Below the pieces are notes generated by a model that made no database searches, had not been told where the DNA came from, and saw only the letters and a list, made by a program, of their open reading frames with translations. From JAHJQZ01 sp963676075 (GTDB taxonomy: Bacteria; Pseudomonadota; Alphaproteobacteria; Rhizobiales; Devosiaceae): 64,000 nt of DNA. The stretch is from NCBI GenBank assembly GCA_963676075.2, contig CAXXNZ010000015.1:71385-135384 (forward strand). Reading direction: 5' to 3'. The stretch's first letter is position 1. Each line of letters starts with the position of its first letter. Of the stretch, positions 35,393-44,010 are shown piece after piece. The position numbers and the translations under genes were made by a program.

Positions 35393-36601
35393 ATGAAAAA
35401 GCTGCGCAACATCGTTATCATCGTCGTGGTCGTTGCCGCCGTCGTCATGTTCGGCGCCTGGGCGTTCCGCCCGCAGCCGATTGGTGTCGATCTCGCCACC
35501 ATTCAAACCGGCACGTTGTCGGTGACGGTCGGCGACGAGGGCGTCGCTCAGGTCAAGGATACCTACGAGATCTCCACCCCACTCGGTGGCGATGTCGAGC
35601 GCATCCCCTTCACTGTCGGCGACCATGTGGAGGATGGTCAGGTGGTGGCGACCATCGTGCCGCAATTGTCCAGTTTTCTCGACGAGCGCTCTCTCGCCGA
35701 GGCCGAGGCCGCTGTCCGGGCCGCGGAGGCGGCGGTCACCTCGGCCAAGACCGATCTCGAAGGCGCGCAAAGCGCTGTGGCCTTCCAGCAGGGCGAGGTC
35801 GAGCGCACCCAGAAACTGGTCAGCCGAGGCCTGACCACCCTGCAGGCGGCGGACGCCGATCAGTTCGAACTCGACAAGCGCAAGACCGCGCTCGAAAACG
35901 CCAAGGCGACCCTCGAACTCCGGCAGCGCCAGCTCGAACAGGCCCGGGTCAAGCTGATCGAGCCAACGAGCCTCGACCGCCGCACGACGCGGTTCGACGT
36001 CAAGGCGCCGATCAGTGGTCAGGTGCTGCAGATCGCCAATGACAGCGCCCGGTCCCTGCCCGCTGGCAGCCAGCTTCTGACCATCGGCGATCCGCACAAT
36101 CTCGAGATCGTCGTCGATCTTGTCTCCTCGGACGCCGTGCGGGTCGTCGCTGGCGATATGGCGACGATCAGTGGATGGGGCGGTCCGGTGACCCTTGAGG
36201 CCAGGGTCCGGCGCATCGAGCCGATCGGGTTCACCAAGGTTTCTGCCCTCGGAATCGAGGAGCAGCGGGTGCGTGTCCTTCTCGACATCACCTCCCCGCC
36301 CGAGCTTTGGAAAAATCTCGGACACCTTTACCGCGTCTTCGCCGAAATCGAGGTCGAGCGATACGACGGCGCGACGCTGGTGCCGACCGCTGCCCTGTTC
36401 CGCGAAAATGGCGACTGGGCCTGCTACACCGTCTCTGGCGAAATCGCCGCGCTCAGAAAGCTGACGCTTGGTGCTCGTGACGCCGATTTCGCGGTGGTCG
36501 AAAAAGGCCTTGAGGCCGACGAGAAGGTCATCTTTCATCCGTCCGACCAGATCGTCGATGGCAGCTTCATCGCCGATCGGGCAACGCTCAAGACGCAATA
36601 G
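35393..36601 (+). CDS. HlyD family periplasmic adaptor protein
   Basis: The 402-residue protein has an N-terminal anchor (IVIIVVVVAAVVMFGAWAF), a split barrel-sandwich/lipoyl-like domain, an alpha-hairpin coiled coil (about 100-190, rich in Glu, Ala and Gln) and a beta barrel (FDVKAPISGQVLQI). This is the membrane fusion protein of the cassette, 26 bases after the permease. No TolC-like outer membrane factor is adjacent, so a shared one is probably used. Confidence 0.92.
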   Translation: MKKLRNIVIIVVVVAAVVMFGAWAFRPQPIGVDLATIQTGTLSVTVGDEGVAQVKDTYEISTPLGGDVERIPFTVGDHVEDGQVVATIVPQLSSFLDERSLAEAEAAVRAAEAAVTSAKTDLEGAQSAVAFQQGEVERTQKLVSRGLTTLQAADADQFELDKRKTALENAKATLELRQRQLEQARVKLIEPTSLDRRTTRFDVKAPISGQVLQIANDSARSLPAGSQLLTIGDPHNLEIVVDLVSSDAVRVVAGDMATISGWGGPVTLEARVRRIEPIGFTKVSALGIEEQRVRVLLDITSPPELWKNLGHLYRVFAEIEVERYDGATLVPTAALFRENGDWACYTVSGEIAALRKLTLGARDADFAVVEKGLEADEKVIFHPSDQIVDGSFIADRATLKTQ

Positions 36602-36646
36602 CGTTCATCAAGAGCGCGGGCCCGGCTATCTGGCGCCCCGAACATG

Positions 36647-36728
36647 TTCCGGGACTTGTTCCCGATCCTCATGGGCCTTGCCAGGCACTGACAGCTCGCC
36701 ATGGATTCCGGGAACAGGTCCCGGAATC
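36647..36728. repeat. REP-like pair of palindromic repeats
   Basis: Between the convergent adaptor and maeB genes is a perfect hairpin GATTCCGGGA-ACAGG-TCCCGGAATC (36704-36728). A second copy of its core lies in opposite orientation at 36647-36663 (TTCCGGGACTTGTTCCC). Two inverted copies of a palindrome in a convergent intergenic gap are the hallmark of REP/BIME-type elements. They could also terminate transcription from both sides or protect mRNA ends. Confidence 0.65.
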
Positions 36729-36780
36729 ACAATGGGTATGCGGTTGGTTTTGAGGCGCAACCCCGGTCTTCGTCCTGCCC

Positions 36781-39078
36781 CTACTCGCCCTTCGCCGCTT
36801 CCAGCTCGATCGCATCCGTGGCGGCGATCGCGGCCATGTTGACGATGCCGCGGCTGGTCACCGACGGTGCCAGGATGTGGGCCGGTTTGTTGAGTCCGAG
36901 GATAATCGGCCCCAGCGCCAGCGCGTTATTGGTCGCCTTTAAAAGCGTCATCGACAGGTTGGCGGATTCGAGATTCGGGAAGATCAGCAGGTTCGCTTCG
37001 CCCTGAAGGATCGAATCCGGGATGTAGCGCTCACGGATATCCTGCTCCAGCGCCAAATCGGCCTGCATCTCGCCCTCGACGATGAAGTCTGGCGCCTGCT
37101 CGCGCAGCAAGGCATAGGCCTCGCGCATCTTGAACGAGGTCGGGCCGTCGCGGGATCCGAAGTTGGAATAGCTCAGAAGCGCCGCCCGGGATTCGATCTG
37201 GAAACGCCTCAGATGCTCGCGCGCTTCGAGCGCGATATTGACCACTTGCTGCGCTGTCGGGTCGATATGCATGTAGGTGTCGGCAAGGAACAGCACGCCA
37301 TGCTGCATGACCAGCATGGATAGGCCGGAAATGTCGCTGATGCCCGGTCTCAGGCCGATGACCGATTTCAGGGTTTCGGCATGATAGATGAACCGGCCCT
37401 GCAATCCGCACAGCATGGCATCGGCATCGCCACGCCGGACGGCCAGCGCCGCGATAACCGTCGTACGGGTGCGCACATGGGTGCGTGCCGTGTCCGGCGT
37501 GATACCCTTGCGCCCGACGAGCGCGTGATATTCGGCGACATAGTCGCGGTAGCGTGGGTCGGATTCGGGATTGATGATCTCGAAATCACGGTCGGCCTCG
37601 AGCGTCAGCCCGAACCGTTCGATGCGATGCTGGATGACCGCCGGACGTCCGACCAGGATGGGGCGGACGAGATTTTCCTCCAGCAGCACCTGAGTGGCGC
37701 GCAGCACGCGCTCGTCCTCGCCATCGGCGAAGATGATGCGCTTGGGGCTGGTGGCGGCGCGGGCGATGACCGGCTCCATTACCAGGCCCGTGCGGAACAC
37801 GAACCTGTTGAGCTTTTCGCGATAGGCCTCGAAATCCTCGATCGGACGCCGGGCGACGCCGCTGTCCATCGCCGCCTTGGCCACGGCGGGCGAAATCCTG
37901 AGAATCAGTCGCTTGTCGAACGGGTTCGGGATCAGATAGGAGCGCCCGAACGTGTTGCCCGAGACGGAGCTCGTGGCTTCGAGTGCCGGCTCATGCGCCA
38001 ACCGCGCGATGGCCTCGACGGCAGCAACCTTCATCGCCTCGTTGATCGCTGTCGCGCCGACATCGAGCGCGCCGCGGAACAGGAACGGGAAGCACAACAC
38101 GTTGTTGACCTGGTTCGGATAGTCCGAACGGCCGGTGCACACCATGGCGTCGGGACGCACCTCCATCGCCAGTTCCGGCATGATCTCCGGGGTCGGGTTG
38201 GCCAGCGCCATGACGAGCGGATCGCGCGCCATCTTCTTGACCATCTCGGGCGTCAGCGTGCCCGGACCGGAAAGCCCGAGAAAGATGTCGGCGCCGTCCA
38301 TGGCGTCTTCGAGGTTGGTCAGCTCGGTGTCCTGCGCATAGGCGCCGCGCCACTTGTCGACGCTGTCCTTGCGCTTTTCGGTGACGATGCCCTTGCGGTC
38401 ACCGATCCAGATGTTCTCGCGCGACGCGCCGAGCGACACCAGCAGGTTGAGGCAGGCAATGGCCGCCGCCCCTGCCCCGGAGGTGACGATCTTGACCTCG
38501 GACAGCGTTTTGCCGGCGATCTCCAGACCGTTGAGGATGGCCGCGGCGGTGATGATGGCCGTGCCATGCTGGTCGTCGTGGAAGACCGGAATTTTCATCC
38601 GCGCCCGCAGCTCTTCCTCGATGGCGAAGCAGTCGGGCGCCTTGATGTCTTCGAGGTTGATGCCGCCAAAGCTCGGTTCGAGCGGCGCAACGACCTCGAT
38701 GAATTTCTCGACATTGGTCTCATCGACTTCGATGTCGATGGCATCGATGCCGGCGAATTTCTTGAACAGAACCGCCTTGCCTTCCATCACCGGCTTGCCG
38801 GCCAGCGCGCCGATATTGCCGAGGCCGAGGACGGCGGTGCCATTGGAAATCACGGCGACCAGATTTGCCCGAGAGGTGTAGAGGTCGGCCAGTTCCGGAT
38901 TGGCGGCAATCTCCTCGCAGGGCGCTGCAACGCCCGGTGAATAGGCGAGTGCCAGATCGCGTTCGTTGCTCAACGGCTTGAGCGGGACGATTTCGATCTT
39001 ACCGGGACGCGGTTCGGAGTGAAAATGCAGCGCGGCGTCACGCAAGGCTTTCTGGGGGTCTCTGGGATCGGATGGCAT
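36781..39078 (-). CDS. maeB: NADP-dependent malic enzyme with phosphotransacetylase-like domain
   Basis: The 765-residue fusion has the malic enzyme part (LAYSPGVAAPCEEI, GTAVLGLGNIGALAGKPVMEGK, FHDDQHGTAII) in residues 1-420 and a C-terminal phosphate acetyltransferase-like domain (FADGEDERVLRATQ ...) that is normally regulatory rather than catalytic in this family. The enzyme decarboxylates malate to pyruvate, feeding PDH. The length is standard for the large MaeB type. Confidence 0.95.
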   Translation of the reverse strand: MPSDPRDPQKALRDAALHFHSEPRPGKIEIVPLKPLSNERDLALAYSPGVAAPCEEIAANPELADLYTSRANLVAVISNGTAVLGLGNIGALAGKPVMEGKAVLFKKFAGIDAIDIEVDETNVEKFIEVVAPLEPSFGGINLEDIKAPDCFAIEEELRARMKIPVFHDDQHGTAIITAAAILNGLEIAGKTLSEVKIVTSGAGAAAIACLNLLVSLGASRENIWIGDRKGIVTEKRKDSVDKWRGAYAQDTELTNLEDAMDGADIFLGLSGPGTLTPEMVKKMARDPLVMALANPTPEIMPELAMEVRPDAMVCTGRSDYPNQVNNVLCFPFLFRGALDVGATAINEAMKVAAVEAIARLAHEPALEATSSVSGNTFGRSYLIPNPFDKRLILRISPAVAKAAMDSGVARRPIEDFEAYREKLNRFVFRTGLVMEPVIARAATSPKRIIFADGEDERVLRATQVLLEENLVRPILVGRPAVIQHRIERFGLTLEADRDFEIINPESDPRYRDYVAEYHALVGRKGITPDTARTHVRTRTTVIAALAVRRGDADAMLCGLQGRFIYHAETLKSVIGLRPGISDISGLSMLVMQHGVLFLADTYMHIDPTAQQVVNIALEAREHLRRFQIESRAALLSYSNFGSRDGPTSFKMREAYALLREQAPDFIVEGEMQADLALEQDIRERYIPDSILQGEANLLIFPNLESANLSMTLLKATNNALALGPIILGLNKPAHILAPSVTSRGIVNMAAIAATDAIELEAAKGE

Positions 39079-39180
39079 GTCTTGTCTCTGCGAGAGGTCC
39101 TTGGGCGGGCCAGATCCGGCTCGACCCTTATGGATCGCGTCTAGTTGCCATTATTCGCCGGCAAAGGAAAGCCGCGTGTG

Positions 39181-40761
39181 TCAAGCAGCTTCGCTTTCAT
39201 CGCTCGGTGCGACGAAATTGAGCGCGCGTGCCAGGGTCCGGAATGTCTCGATCTTGAGCGCCGGCGCAAACAGGAATCCCTGCGCCTGCCGCACGCCATG
39301 CTCGCGCAGATAGAGCGCCTGCGCTTCGGTCTCGACACCCTCGGCGACGATCTCGGCGCCCATGTCGTGCGCCATTTCGATCAGTCCGTCCAAAACCGGC
39401 AGGCGCGTTGTATCGGGATGGATCATGCGCACGAAAACCTGGTCGATCTTGATTACGTCGACGCCGAGCGTCTGCATGTAGGCCAGGTTGGAATGGCCGG
39501 TGCCGACATCGTCGAGCGCGAGTTTGCAACCAAGCGCATGAAGGCCGGCAATGACACTCGATGCCTGCATGGCGTTCGACATCGGACGCCGTTCGGTGAT
39601 TTCGAACACCAACTGCCGGAACTTGATCGGGGAGTCCTCAAAGATGGCCTGGACGTCCTCGACGATGTTGCCGTCGCGGAAATGGCCTTCAAACAGGTTG
39701 ATCGAGAGCTTGAGGTCGGGCATCTCCTCGATCAGCTCGGCCAATTCCATGCGTGCGATCTGCATCAGGTGAACGGTCATCGGAATCGCCATGCCCGAGG
39801 TCTCTGCGTATTCGATGAACTCGCTCGGCGGGATGATCTGGCCATTGCGTTTGACCCAGCGCACCAGCATCTCGCATCCGAGCAGCCGTCCGGTGCTGAG
39901 GTCGATGACCGGCTGGTAGAAGGGGCGCAGTTCGCCCAGAACAATGGCCCGTTCGATATCCATGGCCGGCAATGTCTCGCGCCGGACATGCTGGAGCACC
40001 ACGAACAGGATCCCAGCGCTGATCAGACAGGCACTGATGGTGAAGGCCCAGTCGAGATCGGAATAGCGGGCGCGCACGTCGGCAAAGGGAATGGCCACCT
40101 CGGACCGAACCGGAATTTCGCTGGCGAAGGAATTGGCCGAGATGAACGCAAGATCGTTCGTGCGGTTCGCGAAGGTATCGTAGTTCCCGTAGGTGATGAT
40201 CGGCGTGTCATTGGTCAGCGAAATGCGGAACGTGGTGACGCCCTTGAAGTCCAGGGGCACGTCGGCGCCGAGCCGGGCGCTGAGATAGATGAAGGCCGAA
40301 ACGCGCTTGGAACCGACCAGGCGGGAGACCTTGACCATCGGCAGATCGTAGCCGGCAAGTTCCACAATTGTCATCGTTTCCGCCCGTCCGGGCAGACTCA
40401 GCGTTTGTGACAGCGGCGAATAATCGACCTGGTTGCCGAACACGTCGCAATACTGCACGCCATCCATGTTCTCGACGAGAATCTGCCGAAGCGTCAGCGA
40501 GGCGCGGAAAGCTTTCTGGGCATTGCTGATAAATGTCGGGGTGCACAAGGATGGACTGGAATCGATCACCGAACGCAGGGCCTTGAGACCGCTGTAAACC
40601 GAGTTCTCGGTGTCGATCATGATGTCGTCGAGCCGGACCTGCATCTCCGCGGTCTCACGCAGCCGGATATAGGAATTGAGAACATAGTCGACGGCAAACA
40701 CCGGCACGAATGCCAGGATCGCAGCCACCAGAATCACGATGTGTGAGTATCTCGACGTCAT
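39181..40761 (-). CDS. Membrane EAL-domain cyclic-di-GMP phosphodiesterase with CSS-motif sensor
   Basis: The 526-residue protein has a membrane helix near residues 7-27, a periplasmic sensor of about 200 residues with a CSS-like segment (SSPSLCTP and a second Cys in VQYCDVFG), another helix (237-258) and an EAL domain (262-510). Catalytic motifs are largely present: EML in place of EAL, the Asn in INLFE, ITERR, DDVGTGHSN, KIDQVFV, EGVE and QGFLF. It should degrade c-di-GMP in response to periplasmic redox. ATG 40761 was chosen over GTG 40779. Confidence 0.9.
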   Translation of the reverse strand: MTSRYSHIVILVAAILAFVPVFAVDYVLNSYIRLRETAEMQVRLDDIMIDTENSVYSGLKALRSVIDSSPSLCTPTFISNAQKAFRASLTLRQILVENMDGVQYCDVFGNQVDYSPLSQTLSLPGRAETMTIVELAGYDLPMVKVSRLVGSKRVSAFIYLSARLGADVPLDFKGVTTFRISLTNDTPIITYGNYDTFANRTNDLAFISANSFASEIPVRSEVAIPFADVRARYSDLDWAFTISACLISAGILFVVLQHVRRETLPAMDIERAIVLGELRPFYQPVIDLSTGRLLGCEMLVRWVKRNGQIIPPSEFIEYAETSGMAIPMTVHLMQIARMELAELIEEMPDLKLSINLFEGHFRDGNIVEDVQAIFEDSPIKFRQLVFEITERRPMSNAMQASSVIAGLHALGCKLALDDVGTGHSNLAYMQTLGVDVIKIDQVFVRMIHPDTTRLPVLDGLIEMAHDMGAEIVAEGVETEAQALYLREHGVRQAQGFLFAPALKIETFRTLARALNFVAPSDESEAA

Positions 40762-40811
40762 CCGACCTACCGGACGCACATTGCGCCAGGGCGGACATTA
40801 GGTCGATTGGG

Positions 40812-40826
40812 CTAAAGCCTCGTTAA
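40812..40826 (-). promoter_or_regulatory. CtrA-like binding site before the EAL gene
   Basis: On the minus strand TTAA-CGAGGCT-TTAG matches the CtrA consensus TTAA-N7-TTAA in seven of eight bases, about 50 bases before the EAL start. CtrA is the master cell-cycle regulator of alphaproteobacteria and often controls c-di-GMP and motility genes. Binding is inferred. Confidence 0.4.
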
Positions 40827-40878
40827 ACCATGACCGCGATTGCCGAAAGATCGGCAAGAGGCAGCGCGGAAAGTTGAG

Positions 40879-40905
40879 GCCCGCCGCCGGTTCGCGGCGG
40901 CGGGC
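40879..40905 (-). terminator. Strong GC hairpin after aspS
   Basis: A perfect 11-base stem GCCCGCCGCCG / CGGCGGCGGGC with loop GTTCG lies six bases after the aspS stop. It lacks a U tract but is the strongest hairpin near the gene and probably marks the end of the transcript. Confidence 0.5.
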
Positions 40906-40911
40906 GGAGCA

Positions 40912-42687
40912 CTATTTCTTGTCCTGGGCGTTGACCCGGATATGGAGCTCGCGAAGCTGACGAATCGTCGGCTCGGAAGGCGCACCCATCAGCAGGTCTT
41001 CGGCCTGCTGGTTCATCGGGAAGGCCGTGACTTCACGGAGGTTTTCCTCTCCGCACAGCAACATGACGATGCGGTCGATACCGGGCGCAATGCCACCATG
41101 CGGCGGAGCGCCATATTCCATGGCGCGCAGCATGCCACCGAACTTGTCCTGCAGCACATCTTCGCCGTAGCCAGCGATATCGAACGCCTTGCGCATGATC
41201 TCCGGCTTGTGATTCCGGATGGCGCCCGAGCTCAGCTCATAGCCGTTGCACACGATGTCGTACTGGAACGCCTTGATGGTCAGCGGATCCTGATTCTCAA
41301 GCGCTTCGAAGCCGCCCTGAGGCATGGAGAACGGGTTGTGCGAGAAATCGACCTTCTTGTCGTCCTCGTTCCATTCGAACATCGGGAAATCGACGATCCA
41401 GCAGAAGGCAAACTGCTCGGTATCGACAAGATTGAGATCGGTGCCGGCCTTGGTGCGTGCTGCACCGGCGAAGGCGTGGAACTTGCTCGGCACGCCGCAG
41501 ATGAAAAACACCGCGTCGCCGTCCTTGAGACCGAGCTGGGTCCGGATCGCTTCGGTGCGTTCTGGCCCGATGTTCTTGGCAATCGGGCCAGCGCCCTCGC
41601 CATCGCGGAAGAAGATGTAGCCGAGACCGGGCTGACCTTCGCCCTGTGCCCAGCCATTCATGCGGTCGCAGAAGGCGCGGGAACCGCCGGTCGGAGCCGG
41701 AATCGCCCAAACCTCGACCATCGGGTCGGCGGCGATCTGGCCGGCAAAGACCTTGAAGCCCGATCCGGCGAAATGCTCGGTTACGGCCTGCATCTCGATC
41801 GGGTTGCGAAGGTCGGGCTTGTCCGAACCATATTTGCGCATGGCATCCGCATAAGGAATGCGCGGAACCTCGGCGTTGACGCGCTTGCCATCGCCGAATT
41901 CCTCGAACACGCCGAGCATGACCGGCTCGATGGCCTGGAACACGTCTTCCTGATCGACAAAGCTCATTTCGACATCGAGCTGGTAGAACTCGCCCGGCGA
42001 CCTGTCGGCGCGCGCATCTTCGTCGCGGAAGCACGGTGCGATCTGGAAATAGCGGTCAAAGCCGGCGATCATCAACAGCTGTTTGAACTGCTGAGGCGCC
42101 TGCGGCAGAGCGTAGAACTTGCCGGGATGCATGCGCGACGGCACGAGGAAGTCTCGGGCGCCTTCCGGACTCGAAGCGGTCAGAATCGGCGTCTGGAATT
42201 CGGTGAATCCCTGATCGACCATGCGGCGGCGCAGCGAAGAGATGATCTTCGAGCGCTTGACGATATTGTTGTGCAGCCGCTCGCGCCTCAAGTCGAGGAA
42301 ACGATACTTGAGACGGATGTCTTCGGGGTATTCCTGCTCACCAAAGACCGGTAGCGGCAGTTCGAGCGCCGCGCCCAGCACCTCGACCGAACGGATGAAC
42401 ACTTCGATCTCACCGGTCGGCAGATTCGGGTTGAGCGCTTCGGGGTCGCGCTTCTTGACCTCACCTTCGATCTTGACGACCCACTCGGCCCTCAGCTTCT
42501 CAACGTCGGCAAAGGCGCTGGAATCGGGATCGACCACGCATTGGGTGATGCCGTAATGATCCCTCAGATCGACGAACAACAGGCCGCCATGGTCGCGGAT
42601 GCGATGGGCCCAGCCGCTCAGTCGTACGGTTTCGCCTGCATTGGCCGCGGTGAGCGCGCCACAGGTATGAGTGCGATAAGTGTGCAT
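40912..42687 (-). CDS. aspS: Aspartyl-tRNA synthetase (probably non-discriminating)
   Basis: The 591-residue class II synthetase has an N-terminal OB-fold anticodon-binding domain, the bacterial GAD insertion, and catalytic motifs such as GARDFLVPSR, QFKQLLMIAGFDRYFQIAPC and GIAPGIDRIVMLL. The anticodon-domain loop reads RIRDHGG; the His at this point is found in non-discriminating AspRS, which also charges tRNA-Asn for amidation by GatCAB. gatA, gatB and gatC all lie in this window. ATG 42687 matches the family start. Confidence 0.96.
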   Translation of the reverse strand: MHTYRTHTCGALTAANAGETVRLSGWAHRIRDHGGLLFVDLRDHYGITQCVVDPDSSAFADVEKLRAEWVVKIEGEVKKRDPEALNPNLPTGEIEVFIRSVEVLGAALELPLPVFGEQEYPEDIRLKYRFLDLRRERLHNNIVKRSKIISSLRRRMVDQGFTEFQTPILTASSPEGARDFLVPSRMHPGKFYALPQAPQQFKQLLMIAGFDRYFQIAPCFRDEDARADRSPGEFYQLDVEMSFVDQEDVFQAIEPVMLGVFEEFGDGKRVNAEVPRIPYADAMRKYGSDKPDLRNPIEMQAVTEHFAGSGFKVFAGQIAADPMVEVWAIPAPTGGSRAFCDRMNGWAQGEGQPGLGYIFFRDGEGAGPIAKNIGPERTEAIRTQLGLKDGDAVFFICGVPSKFHAFAGAARTKAGTDLNLVDTEQFAFCWIVDFPMFEWNEDDKKVDFSHNPFSMPQGGFEALENQDPLTIKAFQYDIVCNGYELSSGAIRNHKPEIMRKAFDIAGYGEDVLQDKFGGMLRAMEYGAPPHGGIAPGIDRIVMLLCGEENLREVTAFPMNQQAEDLLMGAPSEPTIRQLRELHIRVNAQDKK

Positions 42688-42855
42688 TTTTTCGCCTTTT
42701 GCACGGCACGAAATCAACGGGCCGGAAAAGCGCATGGGCGCGTCAGAAAGTCAAGGCGGCCTTCAGTCCACCGCTTTTGCCGCAGCACGTCGCGCAGCAC
42801 TTTATGGAATTGTGTTGGCCTGCTAGGTATTTGATAAAGAAAAAAAGAGTGTCAC

Positions 42856-44010
42856 ATGCAAGTTGTCGTTCGGACAGACGACCTGGAGGCGTTTTGCAGC
42901 GCCGCCCGTTCTCATCCATTTGTCACAATCGATACCGAATTCCTGCGCGAGACCACCTATTGGCCCAAGCTGTGCCTGGTGCAGCTCGCGACCGATGCGG
43001 AGGCGGTCATCGTCGACCCGCTGGCCAAGGGGATCTCGCTCGATCCGCTGTTCGCGCTTCTCGACGACCCGAGCATCGTCAAGGTTTTCCACGCCGCCCG
43101 TCAGGATGTCGAAATCTTCGTCAAGCTGACCGGCAAGGTGCCGCAAAACCTGTTCGATACCCAGGTTGCGGCCAGTGTGTGCGGGTATGGCGACAGCGCT
43201 TCCTATGATTCGCTGGTGCAGGCCATTGTTGGTGAAAAGATCGACAAGTCCTCGCGCTTCACTGACTGGTCGGCGCGTCCGCTCTCGGAAAAGCAACTGA
43301 CCTATGCGCTGGCCGACGTCACCCATTTACGCGACATCTACAAAAAGCTGACCGCCGAACTCGCCAGCAACGGCCGCAGTGACTGGGTGGCCGACGAAAA
43401 CCGCACGATGCAAAGCATCGATACCTATGTCGTCAAGCCGGCCGAGGCCTACAAGCGCGTCAAGGCGCGCCTGTCCCGCCCGCGTGATCTCGCCGCGCTG
43501 ATGGCGCTTGCCGAATGGCGCGAGCAACGGGCCCAGAACAACGATCAGCCGCGTGGCCGCATCCTCAAGGACGACGCTATCGCAGAACTGGCCATCCAGC
43601 GCCCCAAATCGTCCGGCGACTTCGACAAGCTCAGGGCCGTGCCCCGGGGATTCGGTCGCTCGTCCATGGGCGCCGAGATCATCGCCGTGATCGAAAAGGT
43701 CGAGGCCATTGCCAAATCCGACCTGCCGCGGTTGCCGCAGCGCCCCAATGGTCCCTCCCCCAAAGGTCCGATTGGCGATCTGATCCGGGTGCTGCTGAAA
43801 TCGGTGGCCGAACGCGAGGGCGTGGCCGCCCGGATCATCGCCACAAGCGATGATATCGATCAGATCGTGCTCGATGACGAGGCCGACGTTTCAGCTCTCA
43901 AGGGCTGGCGTCGCAAGGTGTTCGGAGACAAGGCTCTGGGAATCAAGAACGGCAGGCTCGGGCTGGCCGCCACCACCAAGGGCATCGTCGAAATCGAACT
44001 CAAGGACTGA
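42856..44010 (+). CDS. rnd: Ribonuclease D
   Basis: The 384-residue 3' exonuclease has the DEDDy residues in TIDTEFLRETTYW, HAARQDVEI and YALADVTHLRDIY, followed by an HRDC domain (about 205-285). It trims tRNA precursors and other stable RNAs. It overlaps the end of the convergent ppx gene by 11 bases. The upstream gap from aspS is 168 bases and contains no recognised gene; an A-rich stretch precedes the ATG. Confidence 0.96.
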   Translation: MQVVVRTDDLEAFCSAARSHPFVTIDTEFLRETTYWPKLCLVQLATDAEAVIVDPLAKGISLDPLFALLDDPSIVKVFHAARQDVEIFVKLTGKVPQNLFDTQVAASVCGYGDSASYDSLVQAIVGEKIDKSSRFTDWSARPLSEKQLTYALADVTHLRDIYKKLTAELASNGRSDWVADENRTMQSIDTYVVKPAEAYKRVKARLSRPRDLAALMALAEWREQRAQNNDQPRGRILKDDAIAELAIQRPKSSGDFDKLRAVPRGFGRSSMGAEIIAVIEKVEAIAKSDLPRLPQRPNGPSPKGPIGDLIRVLLKSVAEREGVAARIIATSDDIDQIVLDDEADVSALKGWRRKVFGDKALGIKNGRLGLAATTKGIVEIELKD

